Below, in pieces: positions 46,450 to 54,563 of a stretch of DNA of 64,000 nucleotides. Origin of the DNA: an uncultured Prevotella sp. (GTDB lineage Bacteria; Bacteroidota; Bacteroidia; Bacteroidales; Bacteroidaceae); NCBI GenBank assembly GCA_947170725.1, contig CAMVUM010000011.1:1-64000 (forward strand), written 5' to 3'. Under the pieces are notes generated by a model. That model ran no database searches. It had not been told where the DNA came from and saw only the letters and a program-made list of their open reading frames with translations. How positions within the stretch are numbered: the first letter of the stretch is position 1; the number at the start of each line of letters is the position of its first letter. The translations under genes were made by a program, and so were the position numbers.

Positions 46450-47669
46450 CGTTTAAAAACTTGCTTGATTTCCTTATCTGACATATTCAGCCATCTTGTT
46501 GACAATGTACAACCAAGAAGAATGAAAAATGCCATGTGATAGAATCTACAGCCTGTGATATCTCCTATAAAACTGTTGAAATACCAACACAAAGCCATGA
46601 CACCTATCGATTGGACGAATTTGTTCTTTCCTTTAAAAATTGCACAATATGCCCCATACAGAATAAGACCTAAATAAAACAAAACATAAATGACGCCACC
46701 TCGCAACAGAAAAGTTAGCACAGGTACCTCGGAAGAAATTCTTCCGAATTTTCCTTTTGCATTTTGATCAAAAAAGAGAGAATAATAGTGTGAGAATGCT
46801 CCTTTTCCCAATATCCATGAATCAGTTTGTGTCAAGTATTCGGCAATTTCAAGATATAAAAAAGAGCGTGTATCACTTGCCAATTCGTCATTGCCTGTGT
46901 TATCCATAACATAAGAGTTAGCTTCTTGAAAAAATGTGTTCTCACCTCCATTTTTGCTTATAAGCATAGGAACAAAGAATAATATTGGAGCTATCATGAC
47001 TGTAATAGCAAACCATTTCTTGATTTTCTCATTTTCTAAAATAAAAACGAAAAGAATGACAAAAATACTAAAAGGAATAATGATAAAAAACATACGTGTT
47101 GGATTGTCTCCCATAGTTGCTTTAATGATGGCTTCTACAAAGACTAAAACTATAAGAAACTTATATTTTTTTCCGACATAAGGATAAAAGACAATGACAA
47201 ACGTAGTAAGATGGGCCAAAGGATATTTCATCGCTACAGAAAGAAACGTCCCACATATCAAGAAAAGACATGTTGCATTTTTCAACGTATTAACTCCAAA
47301 CTGACTGCTTCCAATGTAAGTAAAAAACGGTGGCATGAGTAAGAGTGCCGTATATTCATTGCCAAAAAGCGTTAACCATTTGTTACCAAAAGCATTCATC
47401 GCTTTGTCATCATTTAGCACTGTAACTATTATTTCATAAATGGCTAATATCAACAATACTTTTATGATTAGATTAGAATGTCTCGTAAAATCATTTTTCT
47501 TATACAAAGAAACAGGTATTAATAACAAGACGCTCATCCACATTCCTAACGATAAAATTCCTTTTATTATAGGAGGGGCCATGAAGAACAACCCCCAAAA
47601 AGAAGCTATCAATATTGTTACTATTGTAGCTGAATAAATACTAACACTTATTTTTTGCTTATTTGTCAT
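46446..47669 (-). CDS. wzy: O-antigen/capsule polymerase, Wzy-like
   Basis: About 407 residues with some ten to twelve hydrophobic segments, a large loop near the C-terminal third (NGGENTFFQEANSYVMDNTGN to FFDQNAKGKFGRISSEV) and no soluble domain. This topology, plus its place between the pyruvyl transferase and a glycosyltransferase and the presence of a Wzx, fits the polymerase that joins repeat units in the periplasm. Wzy proteins share little sequence, so the call is by topology and context. The frame extends to 47693, but the ATG at 47669 avoids overlap with the gene before. Confidence 0.72.
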   Translation of the reverse strand: MTNKQKISVSIYSATIVTILIASFWGLFFMAPPIIKGILSLGMWMSVLLLIPVSLYKKNDFTRHSNLIIKVLLILAIYEIIVTVLNDDKAMNAFGNKWLTLFGNEYTALLLMPPFFTYIGSSQFGVNTLKNATCLFLICGTFLSVAMKYPLAHLTTFVIVFYPYVGKKYKFLIVLVFVEAIIKATMGDNPTRMFFIIIPFSIFVILFVFILENEKIKKWFAITVMIAPILFFVPMLISKNGGENTFFQEANSYVMDNTGNDELASDTRSFLYLEIAEYLTQTDSWILGKGAFSHYYSLFFDQNAKGKFGRISSEVPVLTFLLRGGVIYVLFYLGLILYGAYCAIFKGKNKFVQSIGVMALCWYFNSFIGDITGCRFYHMAFFILLGCTLSTRWLNMSDKEIKQVFKR

Positions 47670-47685
47670 AATTACAATGAAAAAA

Positions 47686-48780
47686 TCAAGCAAGAATTTC
47701 TTTTAACTTATCCCAATATTTATCTTTAAAATATGACGGATTTTCGTAACTTCGATCAGCTGCATTTAATAAAGGAAGTGCTTTCTCATATGCTTCATCT
47801 AATGACTGTGCATACTGTACTGCATCTCCAAAAACTTCTTTAGGAAACCACTTTACGCCACTACTCAACTTGTGGTCAGTTGAACTAATAACAACGACTG
47901 GAGTAGAAGCTATAGCTGAAAATATAGTACCATGATAACGATCTGTAATTACTACTTTATAAGTAGAAAAACTATCTATTACATCATTAATAATACCAGC
48001 ACGGTTATTATCGAGTTCTTTAGTTGTAAGTCCTTTTATTGTCGTATCTATTTTTTCTTTCCTAACATTTCCAAAACGTTCCATCAAAGCATCAATATCT
48101 ATTGAACTATAGTATGCTTCAATATCATCACGCATACAAAATAAAACACCTTCGCGTTTATTATTATAACGACGTGTACCTATCAACGAAGTCACAATAT
48201 CAGGATAAAGCAATAACGGTGTTACTGGAAACATTTTTTGAGCTTTTCTAAATGAGACATCATCCCTGCACATCAATATCGTATTTTTATTTTTAGCAAA
48301 GTTAGCCACTACAAAATCGATTATTACAGGTGTATGAAAATTAATGGTTTGTGGAAATATTACCATCTTGTTATTGGGGAAATATCTCATTATATCAGTA
48401 AACATCTTGTAGCCATTGTGATGATCAACCATAAAATAACCACTATGACCGATGAATATGTCTTTCTTCCTTATGATTAACCGTAGCACAGATAATGTAA
48501 TTCTGTATGAAAACTCTGTAACTATTGAGCGATTACCATTTATTAAATACAATGTCGGCTTAAAAAAACCCAAATGCACAATTTGATATTTAGGATAATT
48601 ATTTTTAATCCAATTATCTGTACACATCAACTGTGCTTGGTCACCCAAATTCGGATGTGTCGGATGACATAATACATAAACCTTGTTTCGTGTTGAAAAC
48701 AACATTCTAAAAATGCGTTCCCAATAAAATCTAAATTCGTAAAACATCAATAAACTATTTGTATAATAAATTATCTGCAC
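47686..48780 (-). CDS. polysaccharide pyruvyl transferase family protein
   Basis: A 364-residue CsaB/WcaK-like enzyme that transfers pyruvate from phosphoenolpyruvate to form a ketal on a sugar. Family blocks: HPNLGDQAQLMC near the N-terminus, FIGHSGYFMVD, the FPQTINFH segment and the C-terminal VVITDRYHGTIFSAIASTPVVVI with the conserved RxHG. Its start overlaps the end of the F420-hydrogenase-like gene by ten bases. A pyruvyl group would add negative charge to the polymer. Confidence 0.9.
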   Translation of the reverse strand: MQIIYYTNSLLMFYEFRFYWERIFRMLFSTRNKVYVLCHPTHPNLGDQAQLMCTDNWIKNNYPKYQIVHLGFFKPTLYLINGNRSIVTEFSYRITLSVLRLIIRKKDIFIGHSGYFMVDHHNGYKMFTDIMRYFPNNKMVIFPQTINFHTPVIIDFVVANFAKNKNTILMCRDDVSFRKAQKMFPVTPLLLYPDIVTSLIGTRRYNNKREGVLFCMRDDIEAYYSSIDIDALMERFGNVRKEKIDTTIKGLTTKELDNNRAGIINDVIDSFSTYKVVITDRYHGTIFSAIASTPVVVISSTDHKLSSGVKWFPKEVFGDAVQYAQSLDEAYEKALPLLNAADRSYENPSYFKDKYWDKLKEILA

Positions 48781-50003
48781 ATTTTATTTATCCGCCGAAA
48801 AACCTTTAGCGGTAACGTAATTATGGAAAGTAAAAACAATAAAATGTCTGTATTTCGGTGATGCTGTCTTATGTTCACATCCCAACTAACTTTTTCTGGC
48901 ATCATCCATTTCTTTACAATATCCGAGAAATCCATTTTTCTGTAATCATACCAAAAAGTTTTGCGGTTTTCTTTCATTGGGAATGGATGCGAAAGGCTGA
49001 TATTAGTACGCTTGGCTTCATCAATAGTTCGCTCACGCAATTGCATTTTAATAACAGGCAGTAATCTTAAAGCTCTATCAGTATTAGCTAAAATCAGACT
49101 GACACCTTTGCAGGCGAAATCTTTGTCTTTCCAATCTCTTCTCTTATATCCCCACCAATCGGCTATGGTAAAATCACTACATCTCTTAACTGATGTGAAA
49201 TGACATTGATGACATGATGGACGCAAAAAATAATCACGCAAAAAACCTCTTATATAAGGATCTTCATAATAACTTCCTCTATATGTTTTTATTTTAGAAC
49301 TTTTTTCAGCATGACCTATTAAGGTCATGCTGAAAAAAATCCAGCTGGATTTTTTACAGCGGAACTTAACATCAGTTATTTCCATCCTCTCATGCGTTGA
49401 TATGAATTTTTTATAATCTTCAAAAACTATTGGAGATGGTACTCCATGACATATTAAGTCGACCGTTATCAAATTATCATAGTCTTTACGTAAATAGTTT
49501 TTAAGACCTGCTATTTGACAAGGTGTTCCACTGAAAAGAACTTTTCTACCTTGTTTCAGGAAATTCTTTGCTGTGACATAACTCTTTCCTATACGGCTCT
49601 GTACATACTTGCTGCCACAGAGTTTATGTGTCAGGTCGTTCAAAGTCTCTACATAAGAATGTTCTGCTTTCAGATTTTCATTTAATACACAACCAAACAC
49701 AACACCTCCTTCTTCTAATATGGGACGGGCTATTTCTGTGAAAGCCCCTCCTGAAGAACTTCCCATTCGTACTGATTCGTTAGAAGACCATCCGCTAAAA
49801 ATCTTTTTAGGCTCAGTGATACTTGGGTGATAGTTTATTGGACATGTCTTTTGACACAAGCCACAATCCATACATAATTTTTGATCTATCTTAGGCCTAT
49901 CAAAGCCTTCCTCGTCTTGTACAACACTTATTGCATGATACGGACATATATTTGCACATGCCATACAACCTGTACACTCTGAAGTATTACAAATTATATT
50001 CAT
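48771..50003 (-). CDS. F420 hydrogenase/dehydrogenase beta-subunit-like iron-sulfur protein
   Basis: A 410-residue protein. Two 4Fe-4S motifs lie at the N-terminus (CTGCMACANICP, 10-21, and CMDCGLCQKTCP, 44-55). An FrhB N-terminal domain (SSSGGAFTEIARPIL) and C-terminal domain follow, the latter with VLFSGTPCQIAGLK, DLICHGVPSP and a further Cys cluster (CHQCHF). Such proteins are common in capsule and O-antigen loci of Bacteroidetes, often beside pyruvyl transferases, as here. Coenzyme F420 itself is not expected in this group; the substrate and electron donor are unknown. Confidence 0.87.
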   Translation of the reverse strand: MNIICNTSECTGCMACANICPYHAISVVQDEEGFDRPKIDQKLCMDCGLCQKTCPINYHPSITEPKKIFSGWSSNESVRMGSSSGGAFTEIARPILEEGGVVFGCVLNENLKAEHSYVETLNDLTHKLCGSKYVQSRIGKSYVTAKNFLKQGRKVLFSGTPCQIAGLKNYLRKDYDNLITVDLICHGVPSPIVFEDYKKFISTHERMEITDVKFRCKKSSWIFFSMTLIGHAEKSSKIKTYRGSYYEDPYIRGFLRDYFLRPSCHQCHFTSVKRCSDFTIADWWGYKRRDWKDKDFACKGVSLILANTDRALRLLPVIKMQLRERTIDEAKRTNISLSHPFPMKENRKTFWYDYRKMDFSDIVKKWMMPEKVSWDVNIRQHHRNTDILLFLLSIITLPLKVFRRINKMCR

Positions 50004-50004
50004 T

Positions 50005-51546
50005 CTAAAACTTCGATTTCAGTACCATTATCTTATTTAAAATCATACTACGAGCCATTTCTTTCTCATGCGCATTCATTCCAACAAAATAGACATCGAG
50101 TATGGTCGTAACCAATGTCACCGACCATACTAATATAAGATTCGCCCAGAATCCGGAAATAAAATAATTTAGAATAATAGGTATCGGCAAAGCGACTATC
50201 GTAACTAAAAGAATAGGAACTATAACCTCGTATACATAAAGAAGCAAAGGAAATCCCATATTCTTCTTCATATATATACATCGTGCTACCATAGTTGCCA
50301 TATTTACGACAATACGAACAACCCAAACTGTATAAACAGGCAATCCCATCTTTAACAAAATATATGCTATTGGGAAATTCATAAAAATGAAACTTGCCAT
50401 CAACATTTGGTAATTGCGGATTTTTCCTGTTGCCTGAACTGACATCCACAAAGGTGCCATTATAGTCTCTATGGAAAGGAAGATCAAAATAAGTCTGCAA
50501 AATATCGCAGTATATTCTGGCACGTTTGTTAACCATATCTCTAAAATTCCATCTATTGTGAATAATATAGGCAAAACTAAGACTATTACCATGAAATATG
50601 AAAACTTGGAAGTTTGAAATATAAGTTTATGAAAACGTTTCACCTCTTTAGCTGCATACGTCTTGACTATTTGTGGTTGAAAAGCGGTTTGAAAATTGGA
50701 TATAAATCCATATACGTTAGAAGAAATCTGACTAGCTATTCCTGCTGCTGCATTTACAGTGACACCATAAAATATATTAATAAGGATGTTCAGACCTTGC
50801 TGGGCAAAAAGATTGGCAAGGCTTCCGAACAAAGACCAACCAGAGAATTTAAACATCTCCTTAAATGCCACTTTATCCCAAAAAGTTTTATATTTTGTTG
50901 TATCAAAGTGTCGGTTACAGTACAGTTTATACACAAAAGTAACAACGAGAGGAACGAGTGTATAAAGGAATGAGTAGAATATAAGTTTGTCAAATGTTGT
51001 AATATATAAAAGATAAACGACCAGTAGTTTTGCTATTACCTCTACTAAAGATATATAAGCAAAGAAGTTCATCTGCTCATATGCTATAACTGATGCATTA
51101 TATGGGACTCTTAGAAGGTTGAAAACAAACTGAACTAACGTAAACTGATACACCCATTGGGCTGCATACATTCTTTCCAACGGGATGTTTAGTTGCGTAT
51201 TTACAATCCATAATCCTATCGTTTCGCCTAAAATTACAACTAAAATGGAAAGTAACATATAGGTATTCAGACTCATGCAGAACACCACATTTGCTTGCTT
51301 ATAATCTTTTCGCCCTAAATGGAAATTTAAAAAACGCTGCGTTGCTGACAATAATGCAGAGTTCAAGAACGAAAAGAGCACCACTACACCACCTATGACA
51401 TTGTTCAATCCATAGTCGGCAGTACCAAGCACATCTAATACAATACGGGATGTGAATAATGCCGTCAACATCATGACTAACATCCGCATGTATAGAAACA
51501 GCGTATTCTTAGCTATACGCTTATTACTCAATGAGATTTCAGACAT
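50005..51546 (-). CDS. wzx: oligosaccharide repeat-unit flippase (Wzx, MOP superfamily)
   Basis: A 513-residue inner-membrane protein with about 12-14 hydrophobic helices. The start (KNTLFLYMRMLVMMLTALFTSRIVLDVLG) is the pattern of Bacteroidetes polysaccharide biosynthesis C-type/MATE-like flippases, followed by GVVVLFSFLNSALLSATQRFL. It would turn undecaprenyl-linked repeat units to the periplasmic side for Wzy. It is the first gene after upxY and is separated from it by 240 bases that hold a possible internal promoter. Confidence 0.9.
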   Translation of the reverse strand: MSEISLSNKRIAKNTLFLYMRMLVMMLTALFTSRIVLDVLGTADYGLNNVIGGVVVLFSFLNSALLSATQRFLNFHLGRKDYKQANVVFCMSLNTYMLLSILVVILGETIGLWIVNTQLNIPLERMYAAQWVYQFTLVQFVFNLLRVPYNASVIAYEQMNFFAYISLVEVIAKLLVVYLLYITTFDKLIFYSFLYTLVPLVVTFVYKLYCNRHFDTTKYKTFWDKVAFKEMFKFSGWSLFGSLANLFAQQGLNILINIFYGVTVNAAAGIASQISSNVYGFISNFQTAFQPQIVKTYAAKEVKRFHKLIFQTSKFSYFMVIVLVLPILFTIDGILEIWLTNVPEYTAIFCRLILIFLSIETIMAPLWMSVQATGKIRNYQMLMASFIFMNFPIAYILLKMGLPVYTVWVVRIVVNMATMVARCIYMKKNMGFPLLLYVYEVIVPILLVTIVALPIPIILNYFISGFWANLILVWSVTLVTTILDVYFVGMNAHEKEMARSMILNKIMVLKSKF

Positions 51547-51713
51547 TCAGATTAGTTTTCAATAGTTTATTAGTAACAAAGAAAGAACTACGATCCAAAG
51601 CTCCATAATTCAATCAAGCTCAACTTTTTGTACATGTCTTTTTCATGCTTACAACTCTGCAAGCTATTATAACTATCTATATTCCCCAAATATCAGAAGA
51701 GTCATAAATAAAA

Positions 51714-51721
51714 CAAAGTTA
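51714..51721 (-). promoter_or_regulatory. possible internal promoter between upxY and wzx
   Basis: TAACTTTG on the minus strand, 168 bases before the wzx ATG. If active it would let the glycan genes be read without passing upxY. Confidence 0.4.
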
Positions 51722-51787
51722 CGATATGCTATATATACCAGACTTTGGAAGCATGAGCAATATCCAACTAAGATTTGTAAAAATGCC

Positions 51788-52450
51788 TCACTCCATCAGC
51801 TCCAACAATTCCAGCGGCATTTCCATCTTGGCACAACCAAGAAAGTCGATAGCAAGAACTATACTTGTCTTACCATTCGCTTCACGCAGGACATTGCCTT
51901 CAAGACCGATGAGCTTGCCGCCCTTCACACGGACTTTCGCCCCTACATGAAGACGGCTGGTATCTATCGTAACGGGCATTTCCGCATCACCGACCATCCG
52001 CCGAAAACTCATCATCTGATGGTCGGGAATGAAAGCGAACGGACGTATACCGAATTCGTTGGGACAACCGGCTGGATTTTTCATGAAATGCCGGATAAAG
52101 CTGTTTTCTTGCTTTATTGTCTTGCGGACAGTTTCCGTACAGCGTATGAATATGTATGTGGGGATAAGAATCCGGTCAACTTTCTTACGGCGCCCATTAC
52201 GCCAGACACGCAATTCTTTTTGAGACGGTAAGTATATCTCGAAATCCAAATCAGGGCGATCAATGAAAGAATATGTTTCCACAAGTTTCTTACAGCAGGC
52301 CTTCTCCGTATTGTGCATAACCACAGCTATGTACCAACGTTTCGGCTCTTCCTCTGACGCATTATTCAAGTCTGGCGATACGCCTGCGGCGACGGCAAGC
52401 GACATTTCGCCTGCCGGAAAATGTTGAGGAACTGACACTGACTCTTCCAT
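51788..52450 (-). CDS. UpxY-family transcription antiterminator
   Basis: A 220-residue NusG paralogue. An N-terminal extension (1-35) is followed by the NGN domain (RWYIAVVMHNTEKACCKKL, then FEIYLPSQKELRVW and ILIPTYIFIRC) and a C-terminal KOW-like part (HVGAKVRVKGGKLIGLEGNV). In Bacteroides, UpxY proteins are encoded first in each capsule operon and prevent premature termination of that operon by acting in its leader. Position, strand and spacing agree with that role here. No UpxZ inhibitor gene follows. Confidence 0.92.
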   Translation of the reverse strand: MEESVSVPQHFPAGEMSLAVAAGVSPDLNNASEEEPKRWYIAVVMHNTEKACCKKLVETYSFIDRPDLDFEIYLPSQKELRVWRNGRRKKVDRILIPTYIFIRCTETVRKTIKQENSFIRHFMKNPAGCPNEFGIRPFAFIPDHQMMSFRRMVGDAEMPVTIDTSRLHVGAKVRVKGGKLIGLEGNVLREANGKTSIVLAIDFLGCAKMEMPLELLELME

Positions 52451-52529
52451 TGTTAGTCAATATACATGAGTTCGTGGTAACTGGGCCACAAACGTATGCA
52501 CTCTTGAGGAGAGCATATACATGCGGGTG

Positions 52530-52572
52530 CAAAGTTACTATTAAATTTTGATTCTTTGTTATTTATTAGTAA
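52530..52572 (-). promoter_or_regulatory. promoter of the polysaccharide locus with an operator-like inverted repeat
   Basis: The -7 box TAACTTTG (52530-52537, minus strand) lies about 80 bases before upxY. It overlaps one arm of an inverted repeat, TTACTATTAAAT (52535-52546) and ATTTATTAGTAA (52561-52572), matching at 11 of 12 positions. The 14-base spacer is too short for an invertible promoter, so an operator is more likely. Confidence 0.5.
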
Positions 52573-52642
52573 AAACTTCTTCTAATTCAAAAAATAATCC
52601 ATTCTAAATTCATCCGTATTTCATAATTGTCCTGCATTATGT

Positions 52643-53084
52643 ATATCCCGGCAATAGACAACATCGCTGTTTACGCACTATTCCATGTCAAAGAAAATGG
52701 CAAGAATTTAACATTTCCAAGACATGCAAAATAGAACGATGCAAAGCAGAAATCATGACAAAGACACCAAGTTTCAAGTCCGCTACCGACCTCCGACAGA
52801 CCAAGGAGAGCCTCCCGGGGTTGCAACGGGGCTGCTCTCATACTTCAACGGGGCTGCCGTCGCAATGCGACAACAGCCCCGTTGCAACCTCGGGAAACCC
52901 TTACGGCAGAACATTCAGCCCGATTTTATTGCACACTTTTTCCGTTTTTGTCCTAACACACTGTTAATCAACGAACAAAAGATGCACGCGCAAAACTCGC
53001 GAATTTGCGGACAAATGATTTCCATTTCTGAATATTGCAAGGATTTGAAGGCATTTGTCCGCTTTCTTCTGAGTTTTTTAACAC
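52643..53084. repeat. 440-base dispersed repeat, copy 2 (flanks polysaccharide locus)
   Basis: Direct copy of 35778-36214, about 16.9 kb away. It begins CCCGGCAATAGACAAC and ends GAGTTTTTTAACA, just before the queF stop. It contains palindrome copy D. The 70-codon frame of copy 1 is also open here (52755-52967) with many substitutions. Confidence 0.9.
52806..52908. repeat. GTTGCAACGGGGC palindromic element, copy D
   Basis: Arms AGCCTCCCGGGGTTGCAACG and GCCCCGTTGCAACCTCGGGA, ending CCCTTACGGC. Same loop as copy C. Confidence 0.88.
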
Positions 53085-53097
53085 AATTCACATCACT

Positions 53098-53565
53098 TCA
53101 GACAATCCGATGCTCAAGCAGACGTTTTTCGGCCAGTTGTTCATATTTGGTTCCCGGTCGTCCGTAGTTGGCGTAAGGATAGATGCTGATTCCACCGCGC
53201 GGTGTAAATATTCCGACTACCTCAATATACTTCGGGTCCATCAGCCTGACGAGGTCTTTCATTATCGTGTTCACACAGTCCTCGTGGAAATCGCCGTGGT
53301 TCCGGAAACTGAACAGATAGAGCTTCAGGCTCTTGCTCTCCACCATGCGCTCGCCGGGAAGATACATTATCTTTATCTCAGCAAAATCGGGCTGGCCCGT
53401 GATAGGACACAGCGATGTGAACTCGGGACAGTTGAACTGAACCCAATAGTCGTTCTCAGGGTGTTTGTTCTGGAAGGTCTCGAGCACTTCAGGTGCATAG
53501 TCCATCGAATACCTGGTAGCGGATCCGAGAGCCTGCAGTCCCTCTTCTTTTCTTGCATCAGTCAT
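53098..53565 (-). CDS. queF: NADPH-dependent preQ0 reductase (7-cyano-7-deazaguanine reductase)
   Basis: A 155-residue unimodular QueF reducing preQ0 to preQ1 in queuosine synthesis. The catalytic cysteine is Cys53 and the aspartate Asp60 in [12 protein letters not shown]. The QueF motif [21 protein letters not shown] (split) follows at 76-96. Its start lies 11 bases after the transporter stop, so the two genes share one message under the riboswitch upstream. Confidence 0.94.
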   Translation of the reverse strand: MTDARKEEGLQALGSATRYSMDYAPEVLETFQNKHPENDYWVQFNCPEFTSLCPITGQPDFAEIKIMYLPGERMVESKSLKLYLFSFRNHGDFHEDCVNTIMKDLVRLMDPKYIEVVGIFTPRGGISIYPYANYGRPGTKYEQLAEKRLLEHRIV

Positions 53566-53576
53566 AAGTAAAAATC

Positions 53577-54257
53577 CTAAAATTTAAATACGTTATAATC
53601 AATATCCCTGTCATACATGTCCTCACCTTCATAGCGCTTCGTGAAACGCACCACCCGGATTGTCACCGGCAACACCACTATCTCATAAAGCGTCTTCAGC
53701 ACTACCTGCGAGATTATCAGCGACGGCATCTCCGCCAGTGGCACCACGCCCGACAGGGCCAGCGGAAAGAAGAGGAGCGAATCGGCCGTCTCTCCGAAAA
53801 CGGTGCTGAGGATGGCACGGGCTGAAAAGTTACGCCCTGCCGACGACACTTTCATGCGGCTCATCACATAGGCATTGATGAATGACCCGACGAGAAAGGC
53901 CACGAACGAGGCGGCGGCGATACGCGGAGCAAGTCCGAAGATGGCATGAAACCCCTCGTCGCCATTCCAATATGGTGCGCCGGGTATGGCATCGGCCACG
54001 GCTCCAAAGAGAACAAAGAGGAAGTTCATGGCAAATCCAGTCCATATCAGCATACGCGCACGGCCATACCCCCACACCTCGCAGACACAGTCGTTGATTA
54101 TATAAGACACGGGAAATACGATAAGTCCGCCTGTGATGTTCACCGGACCTAATGCTATTTGCTTTGTTTCAAGCACGTTTGCCGTAATGAGGCAGACGCA
54201 GAACAGTATGCCGAATAGCATGAACAGCACACTGACTTTACGGTTGTCATGTTTCAT
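53577..54257 (-). CDS. queuosine precursor transporter (YhhQ/VUT family)
   Basis: A 226-residue inner-membrane protein with about six hydrophobic helices, imported ligand probably preQ0 or preQ1. Family blocks: [23 protein letters not shown] (split), [19 protein letters not shown] and [22 protein letters not shown]. It precedes queF, which works on the same metabolite. A preQ1-I-like aptamer ends five bases before the ATG, which strongly supports the assignment. Confidence 0.93.
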   Translation of the reverse strand: MKHDNRKVSVLFMLFGILFCVCLITANVLETKQIALGPVNITGGLIVFPVSYIINDCVCEVWGYGRARMLIWTGFAMNFLFVLFGAVADAIPGAPYWNGDEGFHAIFGLAPRIAAASFVAFLVGSFINAYVMSRMKVSSAGRNFSARAILSTVFGETADSLLFFPLALSGVVPLAEMPSLIISQVVLKTLYEIVVLPVTIRVVRFTKRYEGEDMYDRDIDYNVFKF

Positions 54258-54261
54258 AATT

Positions 54262-54296
54262 CTTGTTTTGTTAAAGGAGGTTAGACAAGCACTCCA
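54262..54296 (-). promoter_or_regulatory. preQ1-I-type riboswitch
   Basis: On the minus strand: GGAG (P1), a loop TGCTTGTCTAAC, CTCC (P1), an A-rich TTTAACAAA and ACAAG, whose CAAG pairs with CTTG in the loop (P2 pseudoknot). The C before CTCC sits where ligand-pairing C15 lies in known preQ1-I aptamers. The tail TTAACAAAACAAG matches the well-studied Thermoanaerobacter aptamer closely. It ends five bases before the start codon, so translational control is likely. Confidence 0.8.
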
Positions 54297-54355
54297 TCGT
54301 TATCGATCCTACGGCACACAACCTTTCAATCCAGGTTTTGCACCAAAAGCGGCTG

Positions 54356-54363
54356 CAAAGGTA
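54356..54363 (-). promoter_or_regulatory. -7 promoter box of the queuosine unit
   Basis: TACCTTTG on the minus strand; it gives a leader of about 90 bases that includes the riboswitch. Confidence 0.7.
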
Positions 54364-54563
54364 CTGAAAATTCTCGGAATATAAAAGATAGCCAGTCTTT
54401 TATTTACCCATATAAGTTTTCGGCCGCGACTTCAGGAATATTGGCCTTATCCGGAAATCTCATTGACATAGCTGAAAACAAGATAAGACGAATATGCTAT
54501 ATGAGGCGTGCCAATATTGACTCGCTTATTGGCTGTTATCCCCTCAAAAAAACAATACAGCAT

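Noticed and set aside
52451..52640. Invertible capsule promoter as in Bacteroides fragilis
   Set aside because: Only a 12-base inverted repeat with a 14-base spacer is present; no long arms flank the promoter.
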